A stretch of DNA of 64,000 nt. It comes from JACRLW01 sp050181465. Its GTDB lineage: Bacteria; Planctomycetota; UBA1135; UBA2386. The notes below the pieces were generated by a model, which was not told the DNA's origin, searched no databases, and worked only from the letters and a program-made list of their open reading frames with translations. Below are positions 44,721-53,307 of this stretch, in pieces. How positions within the stretch are numbered: the stretch's first letter is position 1; every line of letters begins with the position of its first letter. A program made the translations under genes and the position numbers. Location: assembly GCA_050181465.1 (NCBI GenBank), contig JBFXDD010000016.1, forward strand, positions 44,836-108,835, written 5' to 3'.

Positions 44721-44977
44721 CGGCGACGTCGCGGTCGACGCCTGGGGCGGCCGGTTCGAAGACCATCGCCTGCTCGAGCCGATCGGATTCCGTCATCCGG
44801 CCGGGTTCGGGCAGGCCTCCCACGAGCCCCGGAAGCCACGCCCGAGTCGGTGTTACCCATGTGCCCGGTCAAGACAGTCGCCGATGTCCCGGGTTGGACA
44901 CCCATCGGACCCGCAGGGGATCAATGGCGATCCGGACCATCCGACGAGCGCGCTCCGGTGGCGTGACGCTTCCCCGG

Positions 44978-46165
44978 TCAGAGCGACAGCGTCGATGCGT
45001 TGCTGAGGCGCAGGCCGTCGATCGGGCTCCACGCGATCGCCTGGCAGCAGAGTCTGGCTGCGACCAGGGACGGCATGTTCGGAACGTGGATGGCGTGCCG
45101 CAGTGGAACGCCCGGCTGTGGGACGCCGCCGGTGAGCAACACTGCCGTCGCGGCGTCCACCCAGAGGCGTCCTTCGACGCCGGGCACCGCGGTGACCGGT
45201 CCGGGTAGTGAGAGGGCGAGCAGCACGATCTCGCCGACCGGCGTCGTGATGTCGGCCACCACTGTGCCGCCCGGCCCGGCCGGCTGCGTGTGCAGGCTCG
45301 GCATCGGCAGCACGATGTCCGTCGTCCCGCCCACGGCCGCGCCCCCGGTCAGCACCGCCTCGGGGGTGCGCACCACCCGAGTGCCGGCGAAGCCGCCGAT
45401 CGCCGGAGTCGGCGTGGGATTGGGCCAGACCTGGCCTCCCGCGTAGGCGCCGCTCGAGTCTTCGCACAGCCGCAGCTCGGCTCCTGACCAGAGCTCCACG
45501 GCGTAAGCCGGGAACAGCACGCCGCCCCACCCGACCCCGCCGCCGGTCACTCGAGAGCGCGCGGTGGTGACCGTGCCACCCTCGACCACGATGCCCGGTC
45601 TCGCGGCCGCCCCGCTGGACGTTTCCCAACAGCCGAACACGTCGGTGCTCTCCACCGCAACCTGCGAGTTGCGCGCCCAGACGCTCCCGTCCAGCACGGA
45701 CTCGCGAATCGTCAACGCGGAGCAGTCGCCGGCGTACACCGACGTGAAGTCCGGCCGCTGCTGGCAGCTCACCGCCTGCAGAATCACGGGGCCGGCGCAC
45801 GCGCGCAGGTACACCTGAGCCCACGGTGTCTGCGGCGGGGTGCTCGCGAAGGACCCCACCCCGATGACCTCGACGCCGCGCAGCGTGAAGGCCTGGCCGA
45901 CGGCCAGGTTGACCACGGCCACGCCCCAGGTCCTGACCTGCGGTGCGGTGGCCAGGATCGACAGGCCCTTGCCGTCGAGTTGCACCGGCCCGTAGGTGCC
46001 CGTGCGCACGAGCAACACCGCGCCGTCGGGAACCGCGGCGACCGCGGGCGGCAGGTCGGTGAAGTTGGTGCCGGGGCCGTTCGCGGCGTCGACGACGAAG
46101 GTCTGGGCCGTGGCGAGGGCAGACGTTGCCGCGAATGCGACAGCGAGCAGCAGGGATCGAGCCAT
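44978..46165 (-). CDS. Secreted beta-helix-like protein
   Basis: A 395-residue protein with a signal peptide (MARSLLLAVAFAATSALATA). The start of the mature part (VDAANGPGTNFTDLPPAVAA, then VLLVRTGTYGPVQLDGKGL) matches the right-handed beta-helix type of exported planctomycete protein related to pectate-lyase folds. Later repeats with TIRES and GIVVEGGTVTTARS fit rungs of such a helix. No catalytic residues are recognised. The ATG at 46165 has GGAGG nine bases upstream. It lies 227 bases downstream of the kinase gene on the same strand. Confidence 0.65.
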   Translation of the reverse strand: MARSLLLAVAFAATSALATAQTFVVDAANGPGTNFTDLPPAVAAVPDGAVLLVRTGTYGPVQLDGKGLSILATAPQVRTWGVAVVNLAVGQAFTLRGVEVIGVGSFASTPPQTPWAQVYLRACAGPVILQAVSCQQRPDFTSVYAGDCSALTIRESVLDGSVWARNSQVAVESTDVFGCWETSSGAAARPGIVVEGGTVTTARSRVTGGGVGWGGVLFPAYAVELWSGAELRLCEDSSGAYAGGQVWPNPTPTPAIGGFAGTRVVRTPEAVLTGGAAVGGTTDIVLPMPSLHTQPAGPGGTVVADITTPVGEIVLLALSLPGPVTAVPGVEGRLWVDAATAVLLTGGVPQPGVPLRHAIHVPNMPSLVAARLCCQAIAWSPIDGLRLSNASTLSL

Positions 46166-46392
46166 GAGATGGATCCTCCGGTCCGCGCCGGCGCGCGCCG
46201 ACGTTTGGTCCTGGAGCGGGTTCGAAGAGAGCCTCGGGCCCGTTGCCCGGGGTTCGAAGGCATGCGCCGGGAGCGGACCGGGACCGGCCATCATTCTCCA
46301 GATATCCGGACATGGCCGTGCGCGCATTCAAGTCGGTGCCGCGCCGACCGACCTCCGTCGAACGGCTGCACGCGGGCGGGACGCAGCGAGGA

Positions 46393-49089
46393 CTACCTGC
46401 CTCGCTCTGCGCTCGACGTCGGCGGCTCCGAAGACTCGGCCTCGAGCCTGCGGCGCCAGGCCGCGGCTTCCTCTGAGTTCCCCGTCGCTTCGTAGAACCG
46501 CACGATCCGTTCGAGCGCAGCCTGCATGATGTTCGCCGCGCGGCCAGCCGGGATGCTCGCCAGGCGCTCGAGCATGCCACGGTAGCCCTCGATCAGCAGC
46601 GCCTCGGCCTCTGCGTGCCGGTGCTGCCCCTGCCGGGCTTCTCCGAGCATCGACTTGCTGTGGTAGGTGCTCCAGTGGTCGGGCTGGGCCTGGGTCCGGA
46701 CCGACATGGACTCGAGGATCCGGGATTCGGCCGCCGCCCACGCCCGTGGATCGGCCGCGCTGCGAGCCGCCGACAGCCGAGCGGTGGAATAGGAGTCCTC
46801 AATGGCGATGCGCTGCGCGTGCCAAGCGGGTAATGCCGCACGGGCGATCTCCAGCCCTTCGCGGAGGAACGGCTCGCCCTCGTCGTCCCTGCCCAGCGTG
46901 CACAGGAGCCACCCGAGATTGGAGGCTGTGCGGCCGACTGCCATGTGCCCTGCGGGGAGGACCTCGCGTCGGATCCTCAGCGCGTCGCGGTACAGCGGCT
47001 CGGCCTCAGCGAGCTTGCCGCTCTCCTGCAGGAGCCCCGCGAGGTTGCTCAGGTTGGTCGCGATGTCCGGGTGACCGGGCGGAAGAGTGTCGAGGATGAT
47101 CTGCAACGCCTCGCGCTGGAGGGGCTCCGCTTCGTCGAGTCGGTGCAGAGCGCTCAAGACCGACGCCAGGTTGTTGAGCCCCACCGCGATCTCCCGCTGG
47201 TCGACCGGGACGGCGTCGCGGGCGATCTGCAGCGCCTGGCGGTAATACGGCTCCGCCTCGGCGAACTCGTGTCGGGAGTGCAGGACCAGCGCGAGGTTGT
47301 TCGACGTGGTCCCGATGTCCCGGTGCCCGGACGGGTGCGCCGCGCGGGCGAGGTCCAACGCCTGGCGTAGCAGCAACTCGGCCTCTCCGCGCTCGCCCTC
47401 GTCGTTCAGGACCATCGCGAGCTGGTTCAGGTTCCGGAGGATCCTCGGGTGCTCGGCGGGGAGCGACTCCTGGAAGAGCTTCAACGACTTCCGGAAGTTC
47501 GACTCGGCGGCCGCGTAGCGACCCAGCCCGAAGAAGGTCTGGCCGATGGACTGGCGCACGGCGGCCTCCAACAACGGTTGGTCGGCGAGCGAACCACCGT
47601 CGAGTCTGTCCACCGCAGCCTCCGTCGCCTGGAGCACCGTCACCTTGTCGCCGAGCAGGTTGTCGGGATCGGCTGCCTGAATCATCTCGGTCTGGAACTC
47701 GGCCACGGCCTCCGCAATGGCGGTCTGGAACCTGGCCTCCGCCGTCGCCGCTTCCGCCAGCCTGCGCTGCTCGGCCTCGGCGGCCAGCGCCCGCTGCGCC
47801 TGATCCCGCTGATCGCGCACGACCTCGGCCTGCCAGGCGAAGGCGACGACGCCGCTCAGGAGCGCCGCCGCCACCGCACCGCCCGCGATCACCTGGCCGC
47901 GGTTGCGCCGGACGAACTTGCGCAGGCGGTACGTCGCGCGCGGCGGTCCGGCGGTCACCGGCTCGTCATCGAGGTGCCGCTGGATGTCCGCGGCGAGCTC
48001 GCTCGCCGTCGCGTAGCGCCTCGTGCGGTCCTTCTCGAGGCACCGCATCACGATCCAATCGAGATCCCCGCGGAACAGCGTGCCCAGCTGCTTCACATCC
48101 ACCCGGCGCTGTCGTGCGGTGCGCGCGCTCGTCTCGCCCAGGGTCGAGATGCGCCGGCTCGGGGTCGGCGGCTCGACTTCGCGGAGCGTGCGCATCATCT
48201 CGTCGATCCCGACCGACAGGAGATCGCTCGTGGCGAATGGCGTCGTGCCGGTCAGCAGCTCGTAGAGCAGGACGCCGAGCGAATAGACGTCGCTGCGCGT
48301 GTCGACCCCGAGCCCGGACATCTCGGTCTGCTCGGGAGACATGTAGGCCGGTGTGCCGATCACCTGGCGGTGCTCGGTGAACAGCGTCCGGACCGTCAGC
48401 TCGCTGTCGGTCGCCTTGGCGATCCCGAAGTCGATCACCTTCGGCACCGGCACGCCGTCGTACAGCGTCACCAGCACGTTCGAAGGCTTGATGTCGCGAT
48501 GGATGATCCCTTTCTGGTGCGCGTGCTGGATCGCGTGGCAGACCCGGGTGAACAGCGTCAGGCGTGTCTCGGTGTCCGCCCGCTCCCGATCGCAGTACTC
48601 GACGATCGGAACGCCGCGGATGTACTCCATCACGAAGTACGGCCGCCCGGTGTCGGTCGCGCCCGCGTCGAAGACCTTGGCGATGTTCGGGTGGTCCATG
48701 ATGGCCAGCGCCTGGCGCTCGGCCTCGAAGCGGGCGATCACCTGCCGGGTGTCCATCCCGAGCTTGATGATCTTCAGCGCGACGCGCCGCTTCACCGAAT
48801 CGCGCTGCTCGGCCATCCAGATCGAGCCCATGCCACCCTCGCCGATCTTCTCCAGCAGCTTGTAGCGGCCGACCGTGGCGCCCGGCTGCTCGTTGCCCGG
48901 GCCCTCGGTGGGTAGCTGCTCGGCGAAGAACTCTCCGGCGGCCGCGAGGGCGTCGAGCAGGGCGCCGACCCGCGCGCGCAGTTCGGCATCGGAACCACAC
49001 GCGCGGTCGAGGAACGCCGCGCGTTCGCCTGGCGCCAGGTCGAGCGCTCGGTGGAACAACTCCTGTGCGCGCGGGGAATCGGCCTTCAT
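46393..49089 (-). CDS. Transmembrane Ser/Thr protein kinase with a TPR sensor domain
   Basis: An 898-residue protein. After a helical N-terminal region (~1-60) comes the kinase domain (76 to ~360) with IGEGGMG (82-88), Lys106 in VALK, His197-Arg-Asp199 in HRDIKPSN and Asp220-Phe-Gly. A transmembrane helix at about 405-425 and a coiled stretch lead to a long series of TPR units (~510-760), for example GRYAAAESNFRKSLKLFQES, built on the usual alternating helices. The ATG at 49089 gives the normal N-terminus; the open frame farther upstream overlaps the divergent sigma gene. It is divergent from the ECF sigma gene at 49258. Confidence 0.9.
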   Translation of the reverse strand: MKADSPRAQELFHRALDLAPGERAAFLDRACGSDAELRARVGALLDALAAAGEFFAEQLPTEGPGNEQPGATVGRYKLLEKIGEGGMGSIWMAEQRDSVKRRVALKIIKLGMDTRQVIARFEAERQALAIMDHPNIAKVFDAGATDTGRPYFVMEYIRGVPIVEYCDRERADTETRLTLFTRVCHAIQHAHQKGIIHRDIKPSNVLVTLYDGVPVPKVIDFGIAKATDSELTVRTLFTEHRQVIGTPAYMSPEQTEMSGLGVDTRSDVYSLGVLLYELLTGTTPFATSDLLSVGIDEMMRTLREVEPPTPSRRISTLGETSARTARQRRVDVKQLGTLFRGDLDWIVMRCLEKDRTRRYATASELAADIQRHLDDEPVTAGPPRATYRLRKFVRRNRGQVIAGGAVAAALLSGVVAFAWQAEVVRDQRDQAQRALAAEAEQRRLAEAATAEARFQTAIAEAVAEFQTEMIQAADPDNLLGDKVTVLQATEAAVDRLDGGSLADQPLLEAAVRQSIGQTFFGLGRYAAAESNFRKSLKLFQESLPAEHPRILRNLNQLAMVLNDEGERGEAELLLRQALDLARAAHPSGHRDIGTTSNNLALVLHSRHEFAEAEPYYRQALQIARDAVPVDQREIAVGLNNLASVLSALHRLDEAEPLQREALQIILDTLPPGHPDIATNLSNLAGLLQESGKLAEAEPLYRDALRIRREVLPAGHMAVGRTASNLGWLLCTLGRDDEGEPFLREGLEIARAALPAWHAQRIAIEDSYSTARLSAARSAADPRAWAAAESRILESMSVRTQAQPDHWSTYHSKSMLGEARQGQHRHAEAEALLIEGYRGMLERLASIPAGRAANIMQAALERIVRFYEATGNSEEAAAWRRRLEAESSEPPTSSAERGR

Positions 49090-49257
49090 GGGGGAATGTC
49101 CGCGGGGGGCTCGCGTGGTCGAGTCGCGGGCAACCTCGCCGTTCCGTGCGCCAGGATGGCCGCGGACCGGCCACGATATCGGATCGGCGGACTCGACGCC
49201 GGCAGCGCCGCGCCGGCATGCTGTTCGGCGCGCTGCCCCGTTCCCGCGACGACCCCC

Positions 49258-49785
49258 GTGAGCGACCCCACCTCCACCGACCCGGGCGACGATTCCCTGT
49301 TCACGCGCGTCTTCGCGGAGCTGAGACAGATCGCCCGTCACAGCATGCTCGGCGAGCGCCAGGATCACACGCTGCAGGCGACCGCGCTCGTGAACGAAGC
49401 ATGGCTGCGGCTGCGCGACCAGGTCGGCGAGGCGCGCGACAATCCGGGGCGCTTCTACGCCGCCGCCGCCGAGTCGATGCGGCGCATCCTGATCGAACAC
49501 TCGCGCCGTCGCGGCCGCCAGAAGCGCGGCGGCGGCTTGCACAAACTCCCCCTCGACCTCGCCACCGTCGCCGAGTCGGCCGATCTCGAGCAGATCCTCG
49601 CGATCGATTCTGCCATCGAGTCGCTCGCCGCCGTCAATCCGCGCGCTGCCGGCCTGGTCCGGCTGCGGTTCTTCGCGGGGCTGACCGAGGTCGCCGCCGC
49701 TGCCGTGCTCGGCATCTCAGAGCGCACGGTTCGCCGCGAGTGGACATTCGCACGCGCGTGGCTCTACGACGCACTGAGCCGATAG
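49258..49785 (+). CDS. ECF sigma factor (kinase-associated type), second copy
   Basis: A 175-residue sigma factor of the same group as that at 39984: LQATALVNEAWLRLRDQ, then YAAAAESMRRILIEHSRRRG and the RQKRGGG linker, and region 4 GLTEVAAAAVLGISERTVRREW. The GTG at 49258 was chosen because it gives the expected N-terminus; an in-frame upstream start at 49051 would run into the kinase gene. It is divergent from the TPR kinase gene with a 168-base gap holding both promoters, so the pair could be co-regulated. The IS3 remnant begins about 80 bases after its stop. Confidence 0.85.
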   Translation: MSDPTSTDPGDDSLFTRVFAELRQIARHSMLGERQDHTLQATALVNEAWLRLRDQVGEARDNPGRFYAAAAESMRRILIEHSRRRGRQKRGGGLHKLPLDLATVAESADLEQILAIDSAIESLAAVNPRAAGLVRLRFFAGLTEVAAAAVLGISERTVRREWTFARAWLYDALSR

Positions 49786-49861
49786 CGCTCGCGGTGAGGT
49801 GGTCGAGCCCGCGACTGGGCGCCGAGCACGCCCGATCCGGCTGCACGTCCGACGGACTCGC

Positions 49862-49992
49862 CCCGGGTCTCCGAAAGGTTCAGGAGTCGACAGGATCGAG
49901 CGATGGGCGAGCCCGGGGGGTACCTGGACGAAGTGGGTGAGCGCGCGGTGCGCATGGTGTCCGAGCACGCGGACGAGCACGAGGCGTGGTGG
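49862..49992 (+). mobile_element. IS3-type OrfA remnant
   Basis: The frame from 49903 begins MGEPGGYLDEVGERAVRMVS and continues EHADEHEAWW. This matches the first helix of IS3-family OrfA (Tnp_1-type), in which YxxEVRERAVRMVxE is conserved. The match ends near 49992. About 40 bases of the upstream IS flank also look IS-like. Everything else of the IS3 element is missing, and the remnant is joined to the IS91-type remnant. Confidence 0.6.
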
Positions 49993-50115
49993 CGTGCGTT
50001 CTGGCAACGGAGTTGGATCCACGTGAAGCAAGCGTCCGCCGCGGCGACGGGCCGACTCGCCGTGCCGGCCGACGCGCACGCGGTTCGGATCGGCGTCGAC
50101 CAGCACGGCGGGAAC

Positions 50116-51017
50116 CGTTTCACGTCCACTTCCACACCCTGTGGCCGGATGGGGTCTTCACTCGCAGCTACACAACCGAGGACCGAGTCACATTCCATCC
50201 CGCCCCGGAACTCACTTACGACGACATCGACAAGCTCGCCCGCGCGATCCGCCAGCGGGTCCTGCGCTACCTCCGCAAGCACGACAGGCTTCCCGACGAC
50301 GGCGTCTTGGCCGACGACCCCACCGCGCTCGAGCGCTCCGTCCTCCACGTGCTCGGTGCCGCCGCCGTCCAAGGACGCATCGCGCTCGGGCCGAACGCTG
50401 GCACCTACGCTCCCCGCCTCGGTCGCGGTTAGCTGCACGGCGGTGGTGAGTTTGGGCGCGGAAAGCTCTGCCGCTACGCCGCGCGACCGCCCGTCGTGCA
50501 CGAGCGCCTGTCGCTCAGCGCCGACGGCAGGAAGGTCCTCTACAAGCTGAAGCGTCGCTACCGCGACGGCTCCACCCTTGTCGTCCTCGACCCCATCACC
50601 TTGATCGAACGTCCCGCCGCCCTGGTCCCCAGACCCCGTGTGCATCTCACCATCTACCACGGGGTCTTCGCTCCCGCGGCGACCCTCCGCGATCGAGTCG
50701 TTCTTGCTCCCGACGCGCCCGAGGCCGTCGTCGAGTGCTCGCACACGACGACCAGCGCGAACGACCCTTCGGACTCCCCACCCGTCGCCCCTGCTCGACC
50801 ACCACCCCAGCCTTCTCTGCACTTCCCTTGATCCCCGCACATCGAGCGAACACTCCGCGCCCGACCGGAGAAACCACGCTCGCCTCGATCATCCCGCGGA
50901 AGAGCGCCTGACACCCGCCCTCCTCATCCGCCTTCCTCCACCTTCGGACGACCGGCCGACCAACCGCTTCGCATCGACGGACGGACCGCGCAGACAGCTT
51001 GAACCTCCTATCCTGCC
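50116..51017 (+). mobile_element. IS91-type transposase remnant, copy 2, with frameshift and internal deletion
   Basis: A first frame (to the stop at 50432) has LTYDDIDKLARAIRQRVLRY and ALGPNAGTYAPRLGRG, the middle of an IS91-family transposase. After a gap, a second frame (about 50463 to 50831) has LCRYAARPPVVHERLSL, STLVVLDPITLIERPAALVP and YHGVFAPAATLRD. The family's CPxCGG end has been lost by a ~180-base deletion relative to copy 1 (43325). From 50640 to 51017 it is a direct repeat of that copy. The transposase cannot be active. Confidence 0.8.
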
Positions 51018-51023
51018 GTCTGC

Positions 51024-51425
51024 TTCACCTATCCGACCTTCAACCAGCCCGCCATCTACGGCATCGGCTGCGGTCCCGGCACGATCGGCAGCAACTCGAA
51101 CCGTCACAGCCGCAAGCCGCACTGTGGCCAGGACTTCTTCGAGGTGCGCGTCGACAACCTGCCGCTCAATGCGATCGGTGCGCTGAACATCGGGCTGTCG
51201 GCTGACGGTTCGCCGATCGCCGGCATCCCCGGCTGCATCTTCAACGTCGGCACCTTGATCGTGTCGCTCAACGTCGGCGCGGTGGGAACCACGGCAACCA
51301 TCCCGCTGCCGATTCCCGGCGGGACCATCGGTGACGTGTTCGCGCGGTATCTCTACCTCGACCCGAGCTCCCCGGCCCCGATCCCGGTGAGCCTCACGCG
51401 CGGCATGCAGATCTTCATCCGCTGA
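51024..51425 (+). pseudogene. Duplicated C-terminal module of the 785-residue secreted protein
   Basis: This 133-codon frame repeats the last part of the protein at 24080-26437, starting FTYPTFNQPAIYGIGCGPGT and ending LTRGMQIFIR, with few changes. The similarity starts at base 26035 of that gene and continues past its stop through the stem-loop, up to about 26492. The copy has no start codon or signal peptide and follows the IS91 remnant directly, so it is a gene end moved here by duplication. Confidence 0.85.
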
Positions 51426-51447
51426 AGACTGCTGACGTGAACGCTCC

Positions 51448-51479
51448 GCGGGCAGTCGCCGATCGCGGCGGCTGCCCGC
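51448..51479 (+). terminator. Stem-loop, duplicate of the one at 26460
   Basis: The same gcgggcag / ctgcccgc stem with an inner cgccg/cggcg stem follows the duplicated gene end. It lies 32 bases before the stop of the convergent lipoprotein gene and may serve that gene as well. There is no T-run. Confidence 0.5.
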
Positions 51480-51510
51480 GAGTGCGTACAGGCAACGGTT
51501 CGCGAAACCC

Positions 51511-53121
51511 TCAGCGGATCAGCCCGATCGTGCGCAGCGTTACCGAACCGTTCGACGTGATGCGCAGCTCCGCGATCTCCATCGCAGCGGGCAACGCGAG
51601 AATCACATCCGCACCCTTGGGGATCGAGGGCACCGTCAACTGGTGGACTCCATTGATCGTGACGACGAACTCAGTCGAGGGCGCTGTCGTCCCGCGGAGG
51701 AGGAGGCCGGATCCGGGCATCGGTTCCGCAAGGCGGATCGATGCGACCTCACCGGGCTTGAATGCGTAGGTGCGGCGCGAGGCCAGGTCCGCGGCGAACA
51801 GCGGGAGGAGGCGAGCGTTCACGCGTCCCTGGAAGATCACGGTGCCCTGCAGCCCGACGAGCTGCAGTTGCGCCGCGCGCGCGGTGGCGCTCTCGCCGGG
51901 AACGACCTCGACCGAGACGCTCACTGGCTCCGCGGTTCCGAGCGCATTGCCCTTGGCGATCGCGTCATCCAGGGACTTGCGATCGGCTTCCGCGAGAGCG
52001 GTCAAACGAAGACCCGATCGACTCTGCAGTTGCTCGCCTCGCAAGGTGAACGCCACCGGCTCGCCACCGAGCGATGTCTGATAGGAGAACGTCGAGCTCT
52101 CGTCGACGGCGCCCTCGTAGGTGAACTCCTTGAAGGGCATCTCGCGGAGATCGATCCCGCGACCAGTGACCCGAAGCTCTGCCTCATCGAACCGCGTATC
52201 GAGAATCACCGTGCTGAGCGGCAAGGGGGCGTCGAACGTCATGGCCGCGCCGTGCTCGGAACGCAATGGACCGAAGACCTTCAGCAATCGTGCTTGGAGA
52301 TCAGCACGGGCCTTCTGCTCCGCAGCCTCTCGTGCGAGTCGCGCCGCCTCCGCAGCCTCGGCTTGCTTGCGCGCGCGCTCTTCCTCGGCGAGACGCTGGC
52401 GCTCCGCCGCTTCCGCAGCCGCCTGCTTCTGCTGAGCCTCGCGCGCCTCTCGCTGCTGACGCGCACGCTCTGCCGCCGCCGCCTGGGCGCGCGCCGCGCG
52501 TTCCGCGGCCTCGGCTTGAAACGCCTGGTACTCCGGCGTTCCCTCGACCACGCACGGCTGGAGCTGCGCCAAGGACTGAAGATTCGCCCTGCGAAACTTC
52601 GGCGTGCCCTGGGCACCATCGCGGATCACCGGATAGCCCATCGTCAGGCTGCGCAACTCGGGAACCTTCTCGTAGAGCGGATTCCACGCGCCGGCGTCCG
52701 TCAGATTCGATCCTGGGCTGGTCGCATGCGCATGCACTCCCCAGGTATCCCCGCGCTGGCCGCCACCGCAGCGACCCTGAAACGGCAGCTCGAAGCCCGC
52801 ATCGGCGACGATCTTGACGAGGTTCTTGCCGTCGACCTCGGCAACCACGTAGCCGATGGGCTGCTTCAGGCGCAGGCGCGCAGTCCAGTCCGCTTCGTAA
52901 CGAGTGCCGGCCTCACCCATCGGCTCGCTCTTCCAACTGCCGATCGTGATGTCGACGACTTCAGCGCTGTTCGCATCCGGCGTGAACACGGCAGTGTTCG
53001 CAGTGAACACGGCCTGCTGAATTTCTGTGTCGATGAGGTCTCGCGGCGGTCCACCTCCGCAACCTGACACAGACCAGAGCGAGACGACGAGAAGTGGGAG
53101 AACACAGCGGCTTCGGTTCAT
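51511..53121 (-). CDS. Lipoprotein with a coiled-coil middle and beta-rich C-terminal domains
   Basis: A 536-residue protein. The signal peptide ends with a lipobox (SVSGC, Cys21), so it is a lipoprotein. Residues ~22-190 are beta-rich. Residues ~195-290 form a charged, Ala/Glu/Arg-rich coiled coil (for example RQQREAREAQQKQAAAEAAE). The rest (~290-536) has two beta-sandwich-like domains. The C-terminal third is duplicated at 35036-35540. No named family is recognised. It converges with the duplicated secreted-protein end, and its neighbours on both sides in 49.8-51.5 kb are element debris. Confidence 0.7.
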   Translation of the reverse strand: MNRSRCVLPLLVVSLWSVSGCGGGPPRDLIDTEIQQAVFTANTAVFTPDANSAEVVDITIGSWKSEPMGEAGTRYEADWTARLRLKQPIGYVVAEVDGKNLVKIVADAGFELPFQGRCGGGQRGDTWGVHAHATSPGSNLTDAGAWNPLYEKVPELRSLTMGYPVIRDGAQGTPKFRRANLQSLAQLQPCVVEGTPEYQAFQAEAAERAARAQAAAAERARQQREAREAQQKQAAAEAAERQRLAEEERARKQAEAAEAARLAREAAEQKARADLQARLLKVFGPLRSEHGAAMTFDAPLPLSTVILDTRFDEAELRVTGRGIDLREMPFKEFTYEGAVDESSTFSYQTSLGGEPVAFTLRGEQLQSRSGLRLTALAEADRKSLDDAIAKGNALGTAEPVSVSVEVVPGESATARAAQLQLVGLQGTVIFQGRVNARLLPLFAADLASRRTYAFKPGEVASIRLAEPMPGSGLLLRGTTAPSTEFVVTINGVHQLTVPSIPKGADVILALPAAMEIAELRITSNGSVTLRTIGLIR

Positions 53122-53307
53122 GACGACGGTCGGTCAGCACGGGATCGGCCACGGTAGCGAACCACATTCGAACCCGACTTGCCGCAGCGGATCGAGGATT
53201 CATGAACTCGCCCCTGCGGGCGAGAGACCAGGGCGGGAAGGCCGTTACACCAGACACCGTCGGGACACGTCGAGAAGGCGCTAGTGAACCTGATCTGACG
53301 CTCGGTC

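Noticed and set aside
47449..48915. A 488-codon open frame on the plus strand
   Set aside because: Antisense to the TPR kinase, whose HRD and DFG motifs settle the coding strand.
49903..50550. A 215-codon plus-strand frame read as one gene
   Set aside because: It is a chance fusion: its start is an IS3 OrfA piece and the rest is the wrong frame of the IS91-type remnant.
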